Source: DATMRF01 sp035566435 (GTDB taxonomy: Bacteria; Verrucomicrobiota; Verrucomicrobiia; Limisphaerales; UBA8199). Taken from it: a stretch of 64,000 bases of DNA. The stretch's first letter is position 1; each line of letters opens with the position of its first letter. The DNA is taken from the NCBI GenBank assembly GCA_035566435.1, contig DATMRF010000011.1:32540-96539 (forward strand). Reading direction: 5' to 3'. This document shows, piece after piece, positions 51,501 to 58,959 of the stretch. Below the pieces are notes generated by a model, which ran no database searches, was not told where the DNA came from, and was given only the letters and a program-made list of their open reading frames with translations. Position numbers and translations under genes: made by a program.

Positions 51501-52259
51501 ATGGATTATTCGGGTGCCACCTCAGCGCTCAAGGTCCAGGTCTTTGAGAATTACGAAGCCATGAGCCGGGAGGCGGCGGCGCGTATTCTCAGTGCAATAA
51601 GGGAGCAGCAGCAATTCCTGCTCTGCGCTTCTGCCGGGAGCACTCCCACTCGAACCTATCAGGTCTTCGCGTCACACAAGGCGCGCCACCCTCGGTTGTT
51701 CTCCAGGCTTCGCGTCCTCCAGATCGACGAATGGGCCGGGCTGCCTCGCGGCAATCCGGCCAGTTGCGCGGCGGACCTGCAGGAAAAGCTGGCGGCCCCG
51801 CTTCAACTGAGCCACGAGCGGTTTATGGCTTTCAGGAGCGATGCTCCGAAACCGAGGCGCGAGTGCGAACGCATCGGGCGCTGGCTGGCGGACCATGGGC
51901 CAATCGACCTTTGCATCCTGGGACTGGGCGGCAACGGTCACGTGGCCATGAACGAGCCTGCGCGCGCACTGGTTCCTCACGCCCACGTTGTCCGGCTGTC
52001 CGGCAGCTCGCGCAACCACGCGATGCTCCGGGGACTGGCGCGGAAGCCTCGCTACGGACTGACGCTCGGGATCGGCGACATCCTGCGCTCCCGTTGCATC
52101 CTGTTGCTGGTAAGCGGTCGAAAGAAACGAGCGGTGTTGAAACGACTCTTCCGGCCCGGCGTCACGCCGCGTTTTCCCGCGTCTTTTCTTTGGTTGCACC
52201 CGGACGTGACAGTGTTGTGTGATCGCGAGGCTGCGGGGAACCACCAGCCACGGGCATGA
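51501..52259 (+). CDS. NagB/6-phosphogluconolactonase-family isomerase
   Basis: 252 residues from ATG 51501 (earlier ATGs lie upstream of a plausible promoter and add no motif). Motifs: LLCASAGSTPTRTYQVF, LQIDEWAGLP, and LCILGLGGNGHVAMNEPA, the sugar-phosphate site of glucosamine-6-phosphate deaminases. Length fits. The last 15 residues are variable. The usual GlcN6P deaminase sequence is FDEY/GxDGHIAFNEP, so it may act on a related amino-sugar phosphate. Divergent from the permease, 91 bp before the next oxidoreductase. Confidence 0.86.
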   Translation: MDYSGATSALKVQVFENYEAMSREAAARILSAIREQQQFLLCASAGSTPTRTYQVFASHKARHPRLFSRLRVLQIDEWAGLPRGNPASCAADLQEKLAAPLQLSHERFMAFRSDAPKPRRECERIGRWLADHGPIDLCILGLGGNGHVAMNEPARALVPHAHVVRLSGSSRNHAMLRGLARKPRYGLTLGIGDILRSRCILLLVSGRKKRAVLKRLFRPGVTPRFPASFLWLHPDVTVLCDREAAGNHQPRA

Positions 52260-52350
52260 GACCCCACGTGTGTGATTTTAACGGCGCGGCTAGAAAGTCA
52301 TCCATCCCGCTGGTTCAGCAACCTGCGGGATGGAAATGAGGCAGAAAGGC

Positions 52351-53736
52351 ATGAGAACTATGAACGACCAAAATCAAGAACGTGGACGACCGAACGGTCC
52401 CATCACCCGGCGGAGTTTTCTCGCCTCGACCGGCGCCATCGCCAGCGTGTTGGTGCTGCCGAGCGAGGTGCTGGGGCGGGCGGGAGCCGTCTCCCCGAAC
52501 AGCAAGCTCAACATTGCTGGAATCGGTATTGGGGGCCAGGGCGGCAACGACATTGATGAAATGAGCAGCGAGAACATCGTTGCGCTGTGCGACGTAGATG
52601 AAGAGCACGCCGCACATACGTTTAAGAAGTATCCGAATGCCAAACGCCATAAAGACTTCCGCGAAATGCTCGAAAAGGAGAAAGGAATCGACGCGGTCGT
52701 CGTGGGCACACCGGACCATAATCATGCCGTGGTTTCGGCCGCTGCCATGAAACATGGGAAGCATGTCTATTGCGAAAAACCGCTCACTCGCACCGTGCAT
52801 GAAGCGCGAGTGGTCGCCAAGGTGGCCCGCGAGGCCAAAGTGGCTACGCAGATGGGCAATCAAGGCATGGCCTTCGAAGGCAACCGGCTCATCAACGAAT
52901 GGCTCTGGGACGGTGCGATCGGGCCAGTGAGGGAAGTGCATGTTTGGTCCGACCGACCGACGCATCGAGGCAAGATGCCGCTCTGGTGGGCGCAGGGCAT
53001 TGAGCGACCGACGGAAACGCCGCCCACCCCTGCGACACTCGATTGGGACCTGTGGCTAGGCCCGACTCCGTTCCGGCCGTACCATCCGGCTTACGTCCCT
53101 TTCCGCTGGCGAGGGTGGTGGGATTTTGGTTCAGGTGGACTCGGCGACATGGGGATCCACAATCTCGCGCCCGTTTTCTCGGCCCTGAAGCTTGGCGCGC
53201 CGGAAAGCGTTCAGGCCAGCTCGACCCCTGTGTTCCCGGAATCGGTCCCGCTCGCCGCTATGGTTCATTACCAATTCCCCGCTCGGGCCGACATGCCGCC
53301 CGTCAAGCTGCACTGGTACGATGGCGGGCTGCTCCCCGAACGCCCGGTGGAATTGGAGGCAAACCGGGAATTAGACCCGGAAGATGGCATCGTTTTCGTG
53401 GGCGATAAGGGCAAGATGCTGGTGACCGGTTGGGGCGGTGAGCATCCCCGCCTGCTGCCGGAAAGCCTCGATAAAGGATACCAGCGGCCAGCCAAGACCT
53501 TGCCCCGCTCGATCGGGCACTACAAAGAGTGGGTGGCAGCCTGCAAGACCGGCTCGGCGACAAGGTCGGATTTCAATTTCGCTGGTCCGCTCACCGAAGC
53601 GGTCCTGTTGGGCAGCGTCTGTATCCGCAACGGCGGCGAGAAACTGCTGTGGGACAGCGAGAATATGAAGATCACGAACGACCCTGACGCAAACAAGTTC
53701 CTGCATTATGAGTATCGGAAAGGATGGAGCCTGTGA
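52351..53736 (+). CDS. Tat-exported Gfo/Idh/MocA-family oxidoreductase
   Basis: 461 residues from ATG 52351 (GAGG 9 nt upstream; ATGs at 52330 and 52360 are alternatives). Twin-arginine signal ITRRSFLASTGAIASVLVLP; Rossmann loop LNIAGIGIGGQGGNDI; intact YCEKPLTR motif with the catalytic Lys. The long C-terminal domain ends with WDFGSGGLGDMGIHNLAPVF and LHWYDGGLLPERP. Followed 19 bp later by a second, cytosolic member; together they may handle one sugar in two compartments. Substrate unknown. Confidence 0.9.
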   Translation: MRTMNDQNQERGRPNGPITRRSFLASTGAIASVLVLPSEVLGRAGAVSPNSKLNIAGIGIGGQGGNDIDEMSSENIVALCDVDEEHAAHTFKKYPNAKRHKDFREMLEKEKGIDAVVVGTPDHNHAVVSAAAMKHGKHVYCEKPLTRTVHEARVVAKVAREAKVATQMGNQGMAFEGNRLINEWLWDGAIGPVREVHVWSDRPTHRGKMPLWWAQGIERPTETPPTPATLDWDLWLGPTPFRPYHPAYVPFRWRGWWDFGSGGLGDMGIHNLAPVFSALKLGAPESVQASSTPVFPESVPLAAMVHYQFPARADMPPVKLHWYDGGLLPERPVELEANRELDPEDGIVFVGDKGKMLVTGWGGEHPRLLPESLDKGYQRPAKTLPRSIGHYKEWVAACKTGSATRSDFNFAGPLTEAVLLGSVCIRNGGEKLLWDSENMKITNDPDANKFLHYEYRKGWSL

Positions 53737-53755
53737 GGCGCCAACGCAGGAGGGC

Positions 53756-54838
53756 ATGAGTAAGAAAGTCAGAGTTGGGTTGATTGGTTCGGGTTTCATC
53801 TCGGCGATTCATGCCGAGTCGCTCGGAAGGTGCGCGGATGCTGAATTGTTCGCGGTGGCTTCGCCCTCCGCTGGGAAAGCCCGAGCTTTCGCGAAAAAGC
53901 ATGGCGTTCCGCATCATTTTAGAGACTACCGCCAGTTGCTGGAAGTGGACGAAATCGACCTGGTGGTGCTGGGGATTCCCAACGACCTTCATTGCAAGGC
54001 GGCGCTCGATGCCGCCGCAGCGGGCAAACACATCGTCCTGGAAAAGCCCATGTGTTTGAACCTGGCGGAGGCCGACCGCATGCTTGAGGCCGGCCGCCGC
54101 GCAAGGATCAAGTTGATGTACGCTGAAGAGCTGTGCTTCGCGCCGAAATACGTTCGTTTAAAACAGTTGCTGGATTCCGGAGCGCTCGGCAAGCCCGTGC
54201 TGCTCAAGCAATCCGAAAAGCACGATGGACCGCACGCGGCCCATTTCTGGGACGTGAACCGCTCCGGCGGGGGCGTCACCATGGACATGGGCTGTCACGC
54301 CATCGAGTTCTTTCGTTGGATACTGGGCCGGCCGCCGGTCAGCTCTGTCTATGCGCAAATGGGCACGCATGTTCACCGGCGGAAGACTCGTGGCGAAGAC
54401 AATGCAGTCCTGGTGCTGGAATTCGCCAGTGGCGCGGTTGCCATCGCGGAGGAGAGTTGGACCAAGTTGGGCGGCATGGACGACCGGGCAGAGGTGCACG
54501 GCTCAAAGGGTGTCGCTTATGCCGACTTGCTGCACGGCAACGCCATCGAGACTTACAGCGCCTCGGGTTATGACTATGCCGTTGAAAAGGCCGGCTCGAC
54601 CGTCGGTTGGTCGTTCACCATTTACGAGGAGATCTGGAATTACGGCTTCGTACACGAGATGGCCCACTTCGTGGATTGCGTGAAAAACGACAAGCAGCCG
54701 CACGTGACCGGCGAGGACGCCCGCGCAGTGTTGGAAGTGCTGTTCGCAGCTTACGAATCCGCTGGCACCGGGAGAAAAGTGACGCTCCCCTTTGAAACGA
54801 AGGCGGCTAAGCCTTTCGATCTGTGGCGCCGGCCGTGA
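53756..54838 (+). CDS. Cytosolic Gfo/Idh/MocA-family dehydrogenase
   Basis: 360 residues from ATG 53756, chosen for GGAGG 5 nt upstream. No signal. VRVGLIGSGFISAIHAESLG is the NAD loop, VLEKPMCLN carries the catalytic Lys, and GGGVTMDMGCHAIEFFRWIL gives the Asp/His pair of inositol-dehydrogenase-like enzymes. It overlaps the convergent glycosyltransferase gene by 32 bp. Probably oxidises a cyclitol or sugar made available by its exported neighbour. Confidence 0.88.
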   Translation: MSKKVRVGLIGSGFISAIHAESLGRCADAELFAVASPSAGKARAFAKKHGVPHHFRDYRQLLEVDEIDLVVLGIPNDLHCKAALDAAAAGKHIVLEKPMCLNLAEADRMLEAGRRARIKLMYAEELCFAPKYVRLKQLLDSGALGKPVLLKQSEKHDGPHAAHFWDVNRSGGGVTMDMGCHAIEFFRWILGRPPVSSVYAQMGTHVHRRKTRGEDNAVLVLEFASGAVAIAEESWTKLGGMDDRAEVHGSKGVAYADLLHGNAIETYSASGYDYAVEKAGSTVGWSFTIYEEIWNYGFVHEMAHFVDCVKNDKQPHVTGEDARAVLEVLFAAYESAGTGRKVTLPFETKAAKPFDLWRRP

Positions 54839-55775
54839 AGGAAAAGGGTTGCATTGCCTGGGTAGGCTCGACTGCGACGGCCCCGTCCTTGCATAGATAG
54901 TAAGCATGCCGCCACAGCCCCTCTTTGAGGACGCGCAGCAGGCGATATGCCTCAGGTACGAAGGCCCGCTTTTGCGCAAGTAGGAAGCACAGCGTTGTCT
55001 GATTGATTTGGCCCCGCCGTTGGATTTCGCGCGCCGTGATTCCCAGCAAGCTGTCGCGGCGGGGTTTCCCGGAATAAATCGAGATGTAATAATGATATAC
55101 CCACGCGCCGGCTGCGAAATCGGGGTCCACATCAACGGCCGCATTGAAAGCGCGGGGCATGACGGTTAAGCACTCGGGCTGTTCCCACATCACCCGGTTG
55201 AAGGAGGGCTGATCCAGGCAGGTCCCGAGCCGCTCCGTCTGCTCCTTCCATCGCTGGTGCCACGTCGCAAACAGACAGTGAGCCTGGGGGCTGTCGCGGC
55301 AAAACAGAACGCCCGTATTTACGTACGGCAGGAACGGATGTTCCCATCCCATCGGTTCATAAATCGCGCGCCCTATTTCCTGGGGAAATTCCGGATTGAG
55401 CCTGAGATGGTCCAGGTTTGGAGCCGCCCCGGCACAGGGACAATCCAGGTGCTGAAGCAGTTCACGGCTCGCCAAAACAGCATCGAGATCCAGAAACAGG
55501 AAGTCCCCCTGCACATGCTTGCGCAACGTCGTCTTCAAATAGCGGCTGTTGAGCTGGGGCGCTGCTTCGGGTGCCTCGACCACTGTGACCGTCTTGACCC
55601 AGTCCCGAAAGCGGAAACCGGAAGCCGAAGCGAACTCAAAGGTTTTGCGATCCACCACGCAAGTCAGCTCCAGTTCCGGCGCGGCAACTTTCGTCAGCGT
55701 GGCATTGGCGGCCAGCAGGTACAGGTAATCGAGCTCCTGAGTGCACAAAACGTAAACGATCTTCAGCTTTGGCAT
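54807..55775 (-). CDS. Glycosyltransferase-like protein
   Basis: 322 residues from the ATG at 55773-55775, overlapping the preceding methyltransferase gene by 13 bp. KIVYVLCTQELDYLYLLAAN gives the nucleotide-sugar fold; FLFLDLDAVLASRELLQHL carries the DxD metal motif, and PYVNTGVLFCR with WHQRWKEQTERLG follow GT8-type order. Cytosolic. Donor and acceptor unknown. With the methyltransferase-like partner it may decorate a surface polysaccharide. Confidence 0.68.
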   Translation of the reverse strand: MPKLKIVYVLCTQELDYLYLLAANATLTKVAAPELELTCVVDRKTFEFASASGFRFRDWVKTVTVVEAPEAAPQLNSRYLKTTLRKHVQGDFLFLDLDAVLASRELLQHLDCPCAGAAPNLDHLRLNPEFPQEIGRAIYEPMGWEHPFLPYVNTGVLFCRDSPQAHCLFATWHQRWKEQTERLGTCLDQPSFNRVMWEQPECLTVMPRAFNAAVDVDPDFAAGAWVYHYYISIYSGKPRRDSLLGITAREIQRRGQINQTTLCFLLAQKRAFVPEAYRLLRVLKEGLWRHAYYLCKDGAVAVEPTQAMQPFSFTAGATDRKA

Positions 55776-56578
55776 TTGGGTTTGGCCTCCAGGCTCAACC
55801 AGCAAAAGCTGGTTACGCGGCGTTCGTCCATGGCCTCGATTTTCAGCTTCTGATCCAATTCGACGCCGAGTTCGCTCGAGGGGAAATCACCGGGTCTGCG
55901 GGCCTCAAATTCAATCGTGATGCATTTATGCGTCGAGGCAAAGCGCGACCAAATCTCGTCCAGGACCGCCCTTCGACCCGGAGGACCATGCAACTCGACG
56001 ATGAAGTCCGTTCGGTCGAGCACCGGGAAATATGAGGGCGCCATGATATGCGTTTCGGCCCCGTCCACGTCACAGATGACAAGCATCCTTCCCGCTGGGG
56101 AACTGGCGAGCGCGGCTTCGAGCTCCTTCACAAAACGCACCTGCAACCCGTTCCAATCCGCGATACGCCTCGCTTCGGTTAGCGCTTCATTGTTCAGATC
56201 AACTCCGGTCACGTCCGTGGTCCGACCTCTTGGCTCGGCCTTGAGCAGATAGGCGATGCCATTGGCATAGTAGCCCTCCGCGCAACCAATGTTGACGAAC
56301 CGCTCATAGCGGGAAAGGTTGGCGGCGCTGAAACACCCTGACAATTCCCGCTCATAGGTCCCCAGCAGCTTCGGCAGGTGCATGCTCCCGAAACTGCGCC
56401 CGCCATAGATGAGACCCTGGAACGGTCCGCCGAGAATCCGGCGCGGCGACCGCAGGCGAATCAGGTCTGTAAGCTCCTGTACGGTCCGGATCCGCCGCTT
56501 GGGCGGCACCCGCAACCTATAGTGGGCCAGCAAGGTGCGAACGGACCTTGGCCAGGTCCGCAAGCTTTGTATCGGCAT
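55763..56578 (-). CDS. SAM-dependent methyltransferase-like protein
   Basis: 271 residues. A Rossmann-type SAM site: FVNIGCAEGYYANGIAYLLK (motif I), TGVDLNNEALTEARRIADWN (motif II), MLVICDVDGAETHI (motif IV-like), then FIVELHGPPG. The family could be FkbM-like or a general class I methyltransferase. Overlapped by the glycosyltransferase-like gene downstream, so the two are likely coupled. Target unknown; a sugar is likely. Confidence 0.68.
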   Translation of the reverse strand: MPIQSLRTWPRSVRTLLAHYRLRVPPKRRIRTVQELTDLIRLRSPRRILGGPFQGLIYGGRSFGSMHLPKLLGTYERELSGCFSAANLSRYERFVNIGCAEGYYANGIAYLLKAEPRGRTTDVTGVDLNNEALTEARRIADWNGLQVRFVKELEAALASSPAGRMLVICDVDGAETHIMAPSYFPVLDRTDFIVELHGPPGRRAVLDEIWSRFASTHKCITIEFEARRPGDFPSSELGVELDQKLKIEAMDERRVTSFCWLSLEAKPKCQS

Positions 56579-56753
56579 GATTTATTCAAACGCAGCCCCC
56601 GCCGCGAGTCAACTGTAGCCTTCTTTGGCTTGATCAGTCTCTCTGGGAAATGACCCGTTGGTGAGCGGCCCAATCCTGAGAAGGCGCTCGTAACCCGGCG
56701 CCCGTCCAAATGTCGCGAAGCGCATGGAGCGCCGCCACACCACTCCCGCTGGC
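56579..56753. other. Gap, no gene seen
   Basis: 175 bp between the cytochrome operon end and the methyltransferase-like start, both on the minus strand. No feature beyond weak short repeats was found; a promoter for the methyltransferase pair would fit here only if it faced left, so it more likely contains the 3' end of the cytochrome message. Confidence 0.4.
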
Positions 56754-57353
56754 TCACTGAAGATTGTCCAGCTCGGCCGCCGTCCAAGGCTGGGTGCGGT
56801 TGCCGACTTCGGTCCGGATGGCTTTGACCTGATCAGGAGTGATCTCTGAAGCCTTGTTGCCCCAGCTCTGCCGAATGTAGGTTAGCACGGCTGCAAGCTG
56901 TTCATCAGTCATGGCCGCGCCCATCGCCGGCATCGACAGGTTCCATTCCTGGCCCTTGACCTGCACCGGGCCGCTCAAGCCGGCAAGGGGAATGCGAATC
57001 ATTCGGCCGGGGCTGCCGAGGACCATATCGGAACCAACGAAGGGTGGTGCTTGGTTAGGTTTGCCAGTACCATCCGGGTTATGGCACAAGGCGCACACGT
57101 TATCATAGAATTGCTTGCCCAGCGCGTTGCCGCCCGCCGAGGCTGGCTGATATAAAGCCAGCTCCGCGGCCGAATGGTAGGGGATATACACTTGCGGGTC
57201 CGCCCAGGCGCTGCGCTGGTCGAAATAAATCATCCCCCAGTAAAGCAGCAAGAAAAACAGCACGAACAGCCACACGGGAACCGATGCGCGGGCGGCTTTT
57301 GGTTCGGCGGCTTCCGAGCCAGGTGATCCGGGTTCGTTCGGGTCGGGGTTCAT
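56754..57353 (-). CDS. Membrane-anchored monohaem cytochrome c (copy 1)
   Basis: 199 residues. A cytosolic Pro/Glu-rich N-terminus, one membrane helix (VPVWLFVLFFLLLYWGMIYF), then a periplasmic cytochrome c domain with CALCH haem site and LSMPAMGAAMTDEQLAAVLT providing the distal Met. The first 66 residues are identical to those of the next gene; after that they differ. It resembles half of a CcoP (which has two haems). Last gene of the operon; takes electrons from the CcoO-like or complex III cytochromes. Confidence 0.88.
   Translation of the reverse strand: MNPDPNEPGSPGSEAAEPKAARASVPVWLFVLFFLLLYWGMIYFDQRSAWADPQVYIPYHSAAELALYQPASAGGNALGKQFYDNVCALCHNPDGTGKPNQAPPFVGSDMVLGSPGRMIRIPLAGLSGPVQVKGQEWNLSMPAMGAAMTDEQLAAVLTYIRQSWGNKASEITPDQVKAIRTEVGNRTQPWTAAELDNLQ
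57162..57353. repeat. 192-bp near-identical 5' block of the two cytochrome genes
   Basis: 189 of 192 positions match 57893-58084; the three changes are silent. It covers the signal/anchor and linker codons of both genes, while the haem domains beyond it have diverged strongly. That contrast points to gene conversion. Confidence 0.9.
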
Positions 57354-57454
57354 TGCACGGGGATGGCGCTATTGGTGGTGGTCGCCGACGCGGGAGGTGG
57401 GTTGGTTTCAGGAGAAAGGGCAGTCACGGTGAGCAGGGCGCGCGAGGCGGCAGA
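57350..57454 (-). pseudogene. Relic of a CcoO C-terminal tail between the cytochrome genes
   Basis: Directly after the TAA of copy 2 the same frame stays open for 34 codons and reads ...ALLTVTALSPETNPPPASAT...NSAIPVQ, ending in a TGA that overlaps the ATG of copy 1 as ATGA. The end of the intact CcoO-like gene reads APLTVAAPPPETNAVPAK with the same ATGA overlap. So a duplication copied the ccoO tail plus the cytochrome gene, leaving this fragment. Confidence 0.75.
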
Positions 57455-58084
57455 TTACATATTTTCCGGCAGACCCTTGAGTTCCTCGGCGGTCAACTGC
57501 GTTGAACGATTACCGATTCGATCCCTAATGATCTTGACCTGCTCCGGCGTGACAGGGGAAGCCTTGTTCCCCCACGCCTGGCGAACAAAGCTCAGCACAT
57601 TCGCCAGGTCCTCGTCTGACATGAGTTCGCGGGTGGCTGCGATGGGCGTCATCCCAGTCGGGAAGTCGTACTGCTGACCGTTAACCTGAATTGGGCCGGT
57701 GAAGCCAAGGATTGGAATCCGCACCAATCGGTTCACTCCCGCAGCACTAGCCCAATCAGAGCCAGCGAGGGGCGGCGCCTGGCCTGGCTTGCCTCTCCCA
57801 TCCGGACCATGGCAGAGGGCACAGGTGCGGTCGAACACAAGCTGCCCGCGACTGATATCTGGTCCCTCAAGACGCGATTGGTATACGGCCAACTCCGCGG
57901 CCGAATGGTAGGGGATATACACTTGCGGGTCCGCCCAGGCGCTGCGCTGGTCGAAATAAATCATCCCCCAGTAAAGCAGCAAGAAAAACAGGACGAACAA
58001 CCACACGGGAACCGATGCGCGGGCGGCTTTTGGTTCGGCGGCTTCCGAGCCAGGCGATCCGGGTTCGTTCGGGTCGGGGTTCAT
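57455..58084 (-). CDS. Membrane-anchored monohaem cytochrome c (copy 2)
   Basis: 209 residues. Same N-terminus and anchor as copy 1, then a distinct cytochrome domain with CALCHGPDGRGKPGQAPPLA and YDFPTGMTPIAATRELMSDE (possible Met ligand), and KIIRDRIGNRSTQLTAEELK near the end. The ATG overlaps the stop of the CcoO-like gene. With copy 1 it may stand in for the two-haem CcoP of cbb3 oxidases. Confidence 0.88.
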   Translation of the reverse strand: MNPDPNEPGSPGSEAAEPKAARASVPVWLFVLFFLLLYWGMIYFDQRSAWADPQVYIPYHSAAELAVYQSRLEGPDISRGQLVFDRTCALCHGPDGRGKPGQAPPLAGSDWASAAGVNRLVRIPILGFTGPIQVNGQQYDFPTGMTPIAATRELMSDEDLANVLSFVRQAWGNKASPVTPEQVKIIRDRIGNRSTQLTAEELKGLPENM

Positions 58085-58959
58085 TTCGCGGGGACGGCGT
58101 TGGTCTCCGGCGGCGGAGCCGCAACCGTCAACGGGGCGACAAATAGCGGCGCGTCGGCGCGCAAGCTCATCACGTAGGCGACCAGCGCCTTGGCCTTTGG
58201 CGTCGGCACGATCTCGTAGCCGGCTTCAGGCGCTAACCGGGCGGGCAGCGGCAGCGCGTCGGGCGAGCGAGCGCGTTCAATTCGGCGCTTTTCGAACAAA
58301 AACCGGTAAGGAGGCATCGTTGAATCTTTGACTTCGAGCCTTGGGGCGTACAAATGGCGCAGGTGCCAGTTCGCATCCGGGAGGCGTGCGCCAACATCCG
58401 CCAGGTCGGGGCCGATCCGCTGCGAACCGAGCATCACCGGGTAATCAAACAGAAAGTCTTCGGCCACCGTGCGGCGTTTACCCCAGCCGCGGGCGATGTC
58501 CGGGCCGGTCGGGACGATCCAAACCTGGGGTTTGGCGCCGCCCACAGTCAATGCTTTGGTCGCCGCGTCGGCCGCTTCTTTGGTGACGCGCTCAAGCACC
58601 GGCTTAGGCAGGCCCCCAAGAAATGTTTTTGCTTCAGCCTCTGATAGGCCTGGTCTCACCTGGAGCAGCGTCTGGATGAGGGCCGGCGGATTGGTTCCGG
58701 CGTCAGTGAGCACCACGTCGCAAACAGTGCCGGTCTGGCCGACCTGTTGACTGTGGCACGAAGCGCAACCGTTGGCGCGATAGACCTCGAGGCCCTGGTG
58801 CCCCAGGCCCGGCCGCGCCACAGGATAGGTCGCGCCTGCCGGCACGGTGTTGGTCTGTTGAAGCTGGCCGAGCTGGACTTGAGGCGTCAGCACAAAGCCG
58901 AACCAGGACCCGGCCAGCGCGAAAAAAGCGGCGAGGAAGAGCAACGGGCCGTAGTTCAT
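58081..58959 (-). CDS. CcoO-like monohaem cytochrome c
   Basis: 292 residues from the ATG at 58957-58959 (overlap with ccoN-like stop as ATGA). An N-terminal anchor (LLFLAAFFALAGSWFGFVL) is followed by GLEVYRANGCASCHSQQVG, aligned with the CcoO haem site, and later GSQRIGPDLADVGARLPD then WHLRHLYAPRLEVKDSTMPPY, where the CcoO order and the axial Met (STMP) are kept. Between them is an insertion of about 80 residues not found in standard CcoO, which is about 200 residues. It can bind one haem c; its partner here is the ligand-less CcoN-like protein. Confidence 0.87.
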   Translation of the reverse strand: MNYGPLLFLAAFFALAGSWFGFVLTPQVQLGQLQQTNTVPAGATYPVARPGLGHQGLEVYRANGCASCHSQQVGQTGTVCDVVLTDAGTNPPALIQTLLQVRPGLSEAEAKTFLGGLPKPVLERVTKEAADAATKALTVGGAKPQVWIVPTGPDIARGWGKRRTVAEDFLFDYPVMLGSQRIGPDLADVGARLPDANWHLRHLYAPRLEVKDSTMPPYRFLFEKRRIERARSPDALPLPARLAPEAGYEIVPTPKAKALVAYVMSLRADAPLFVAPLTVAAPPPETNAVPAK

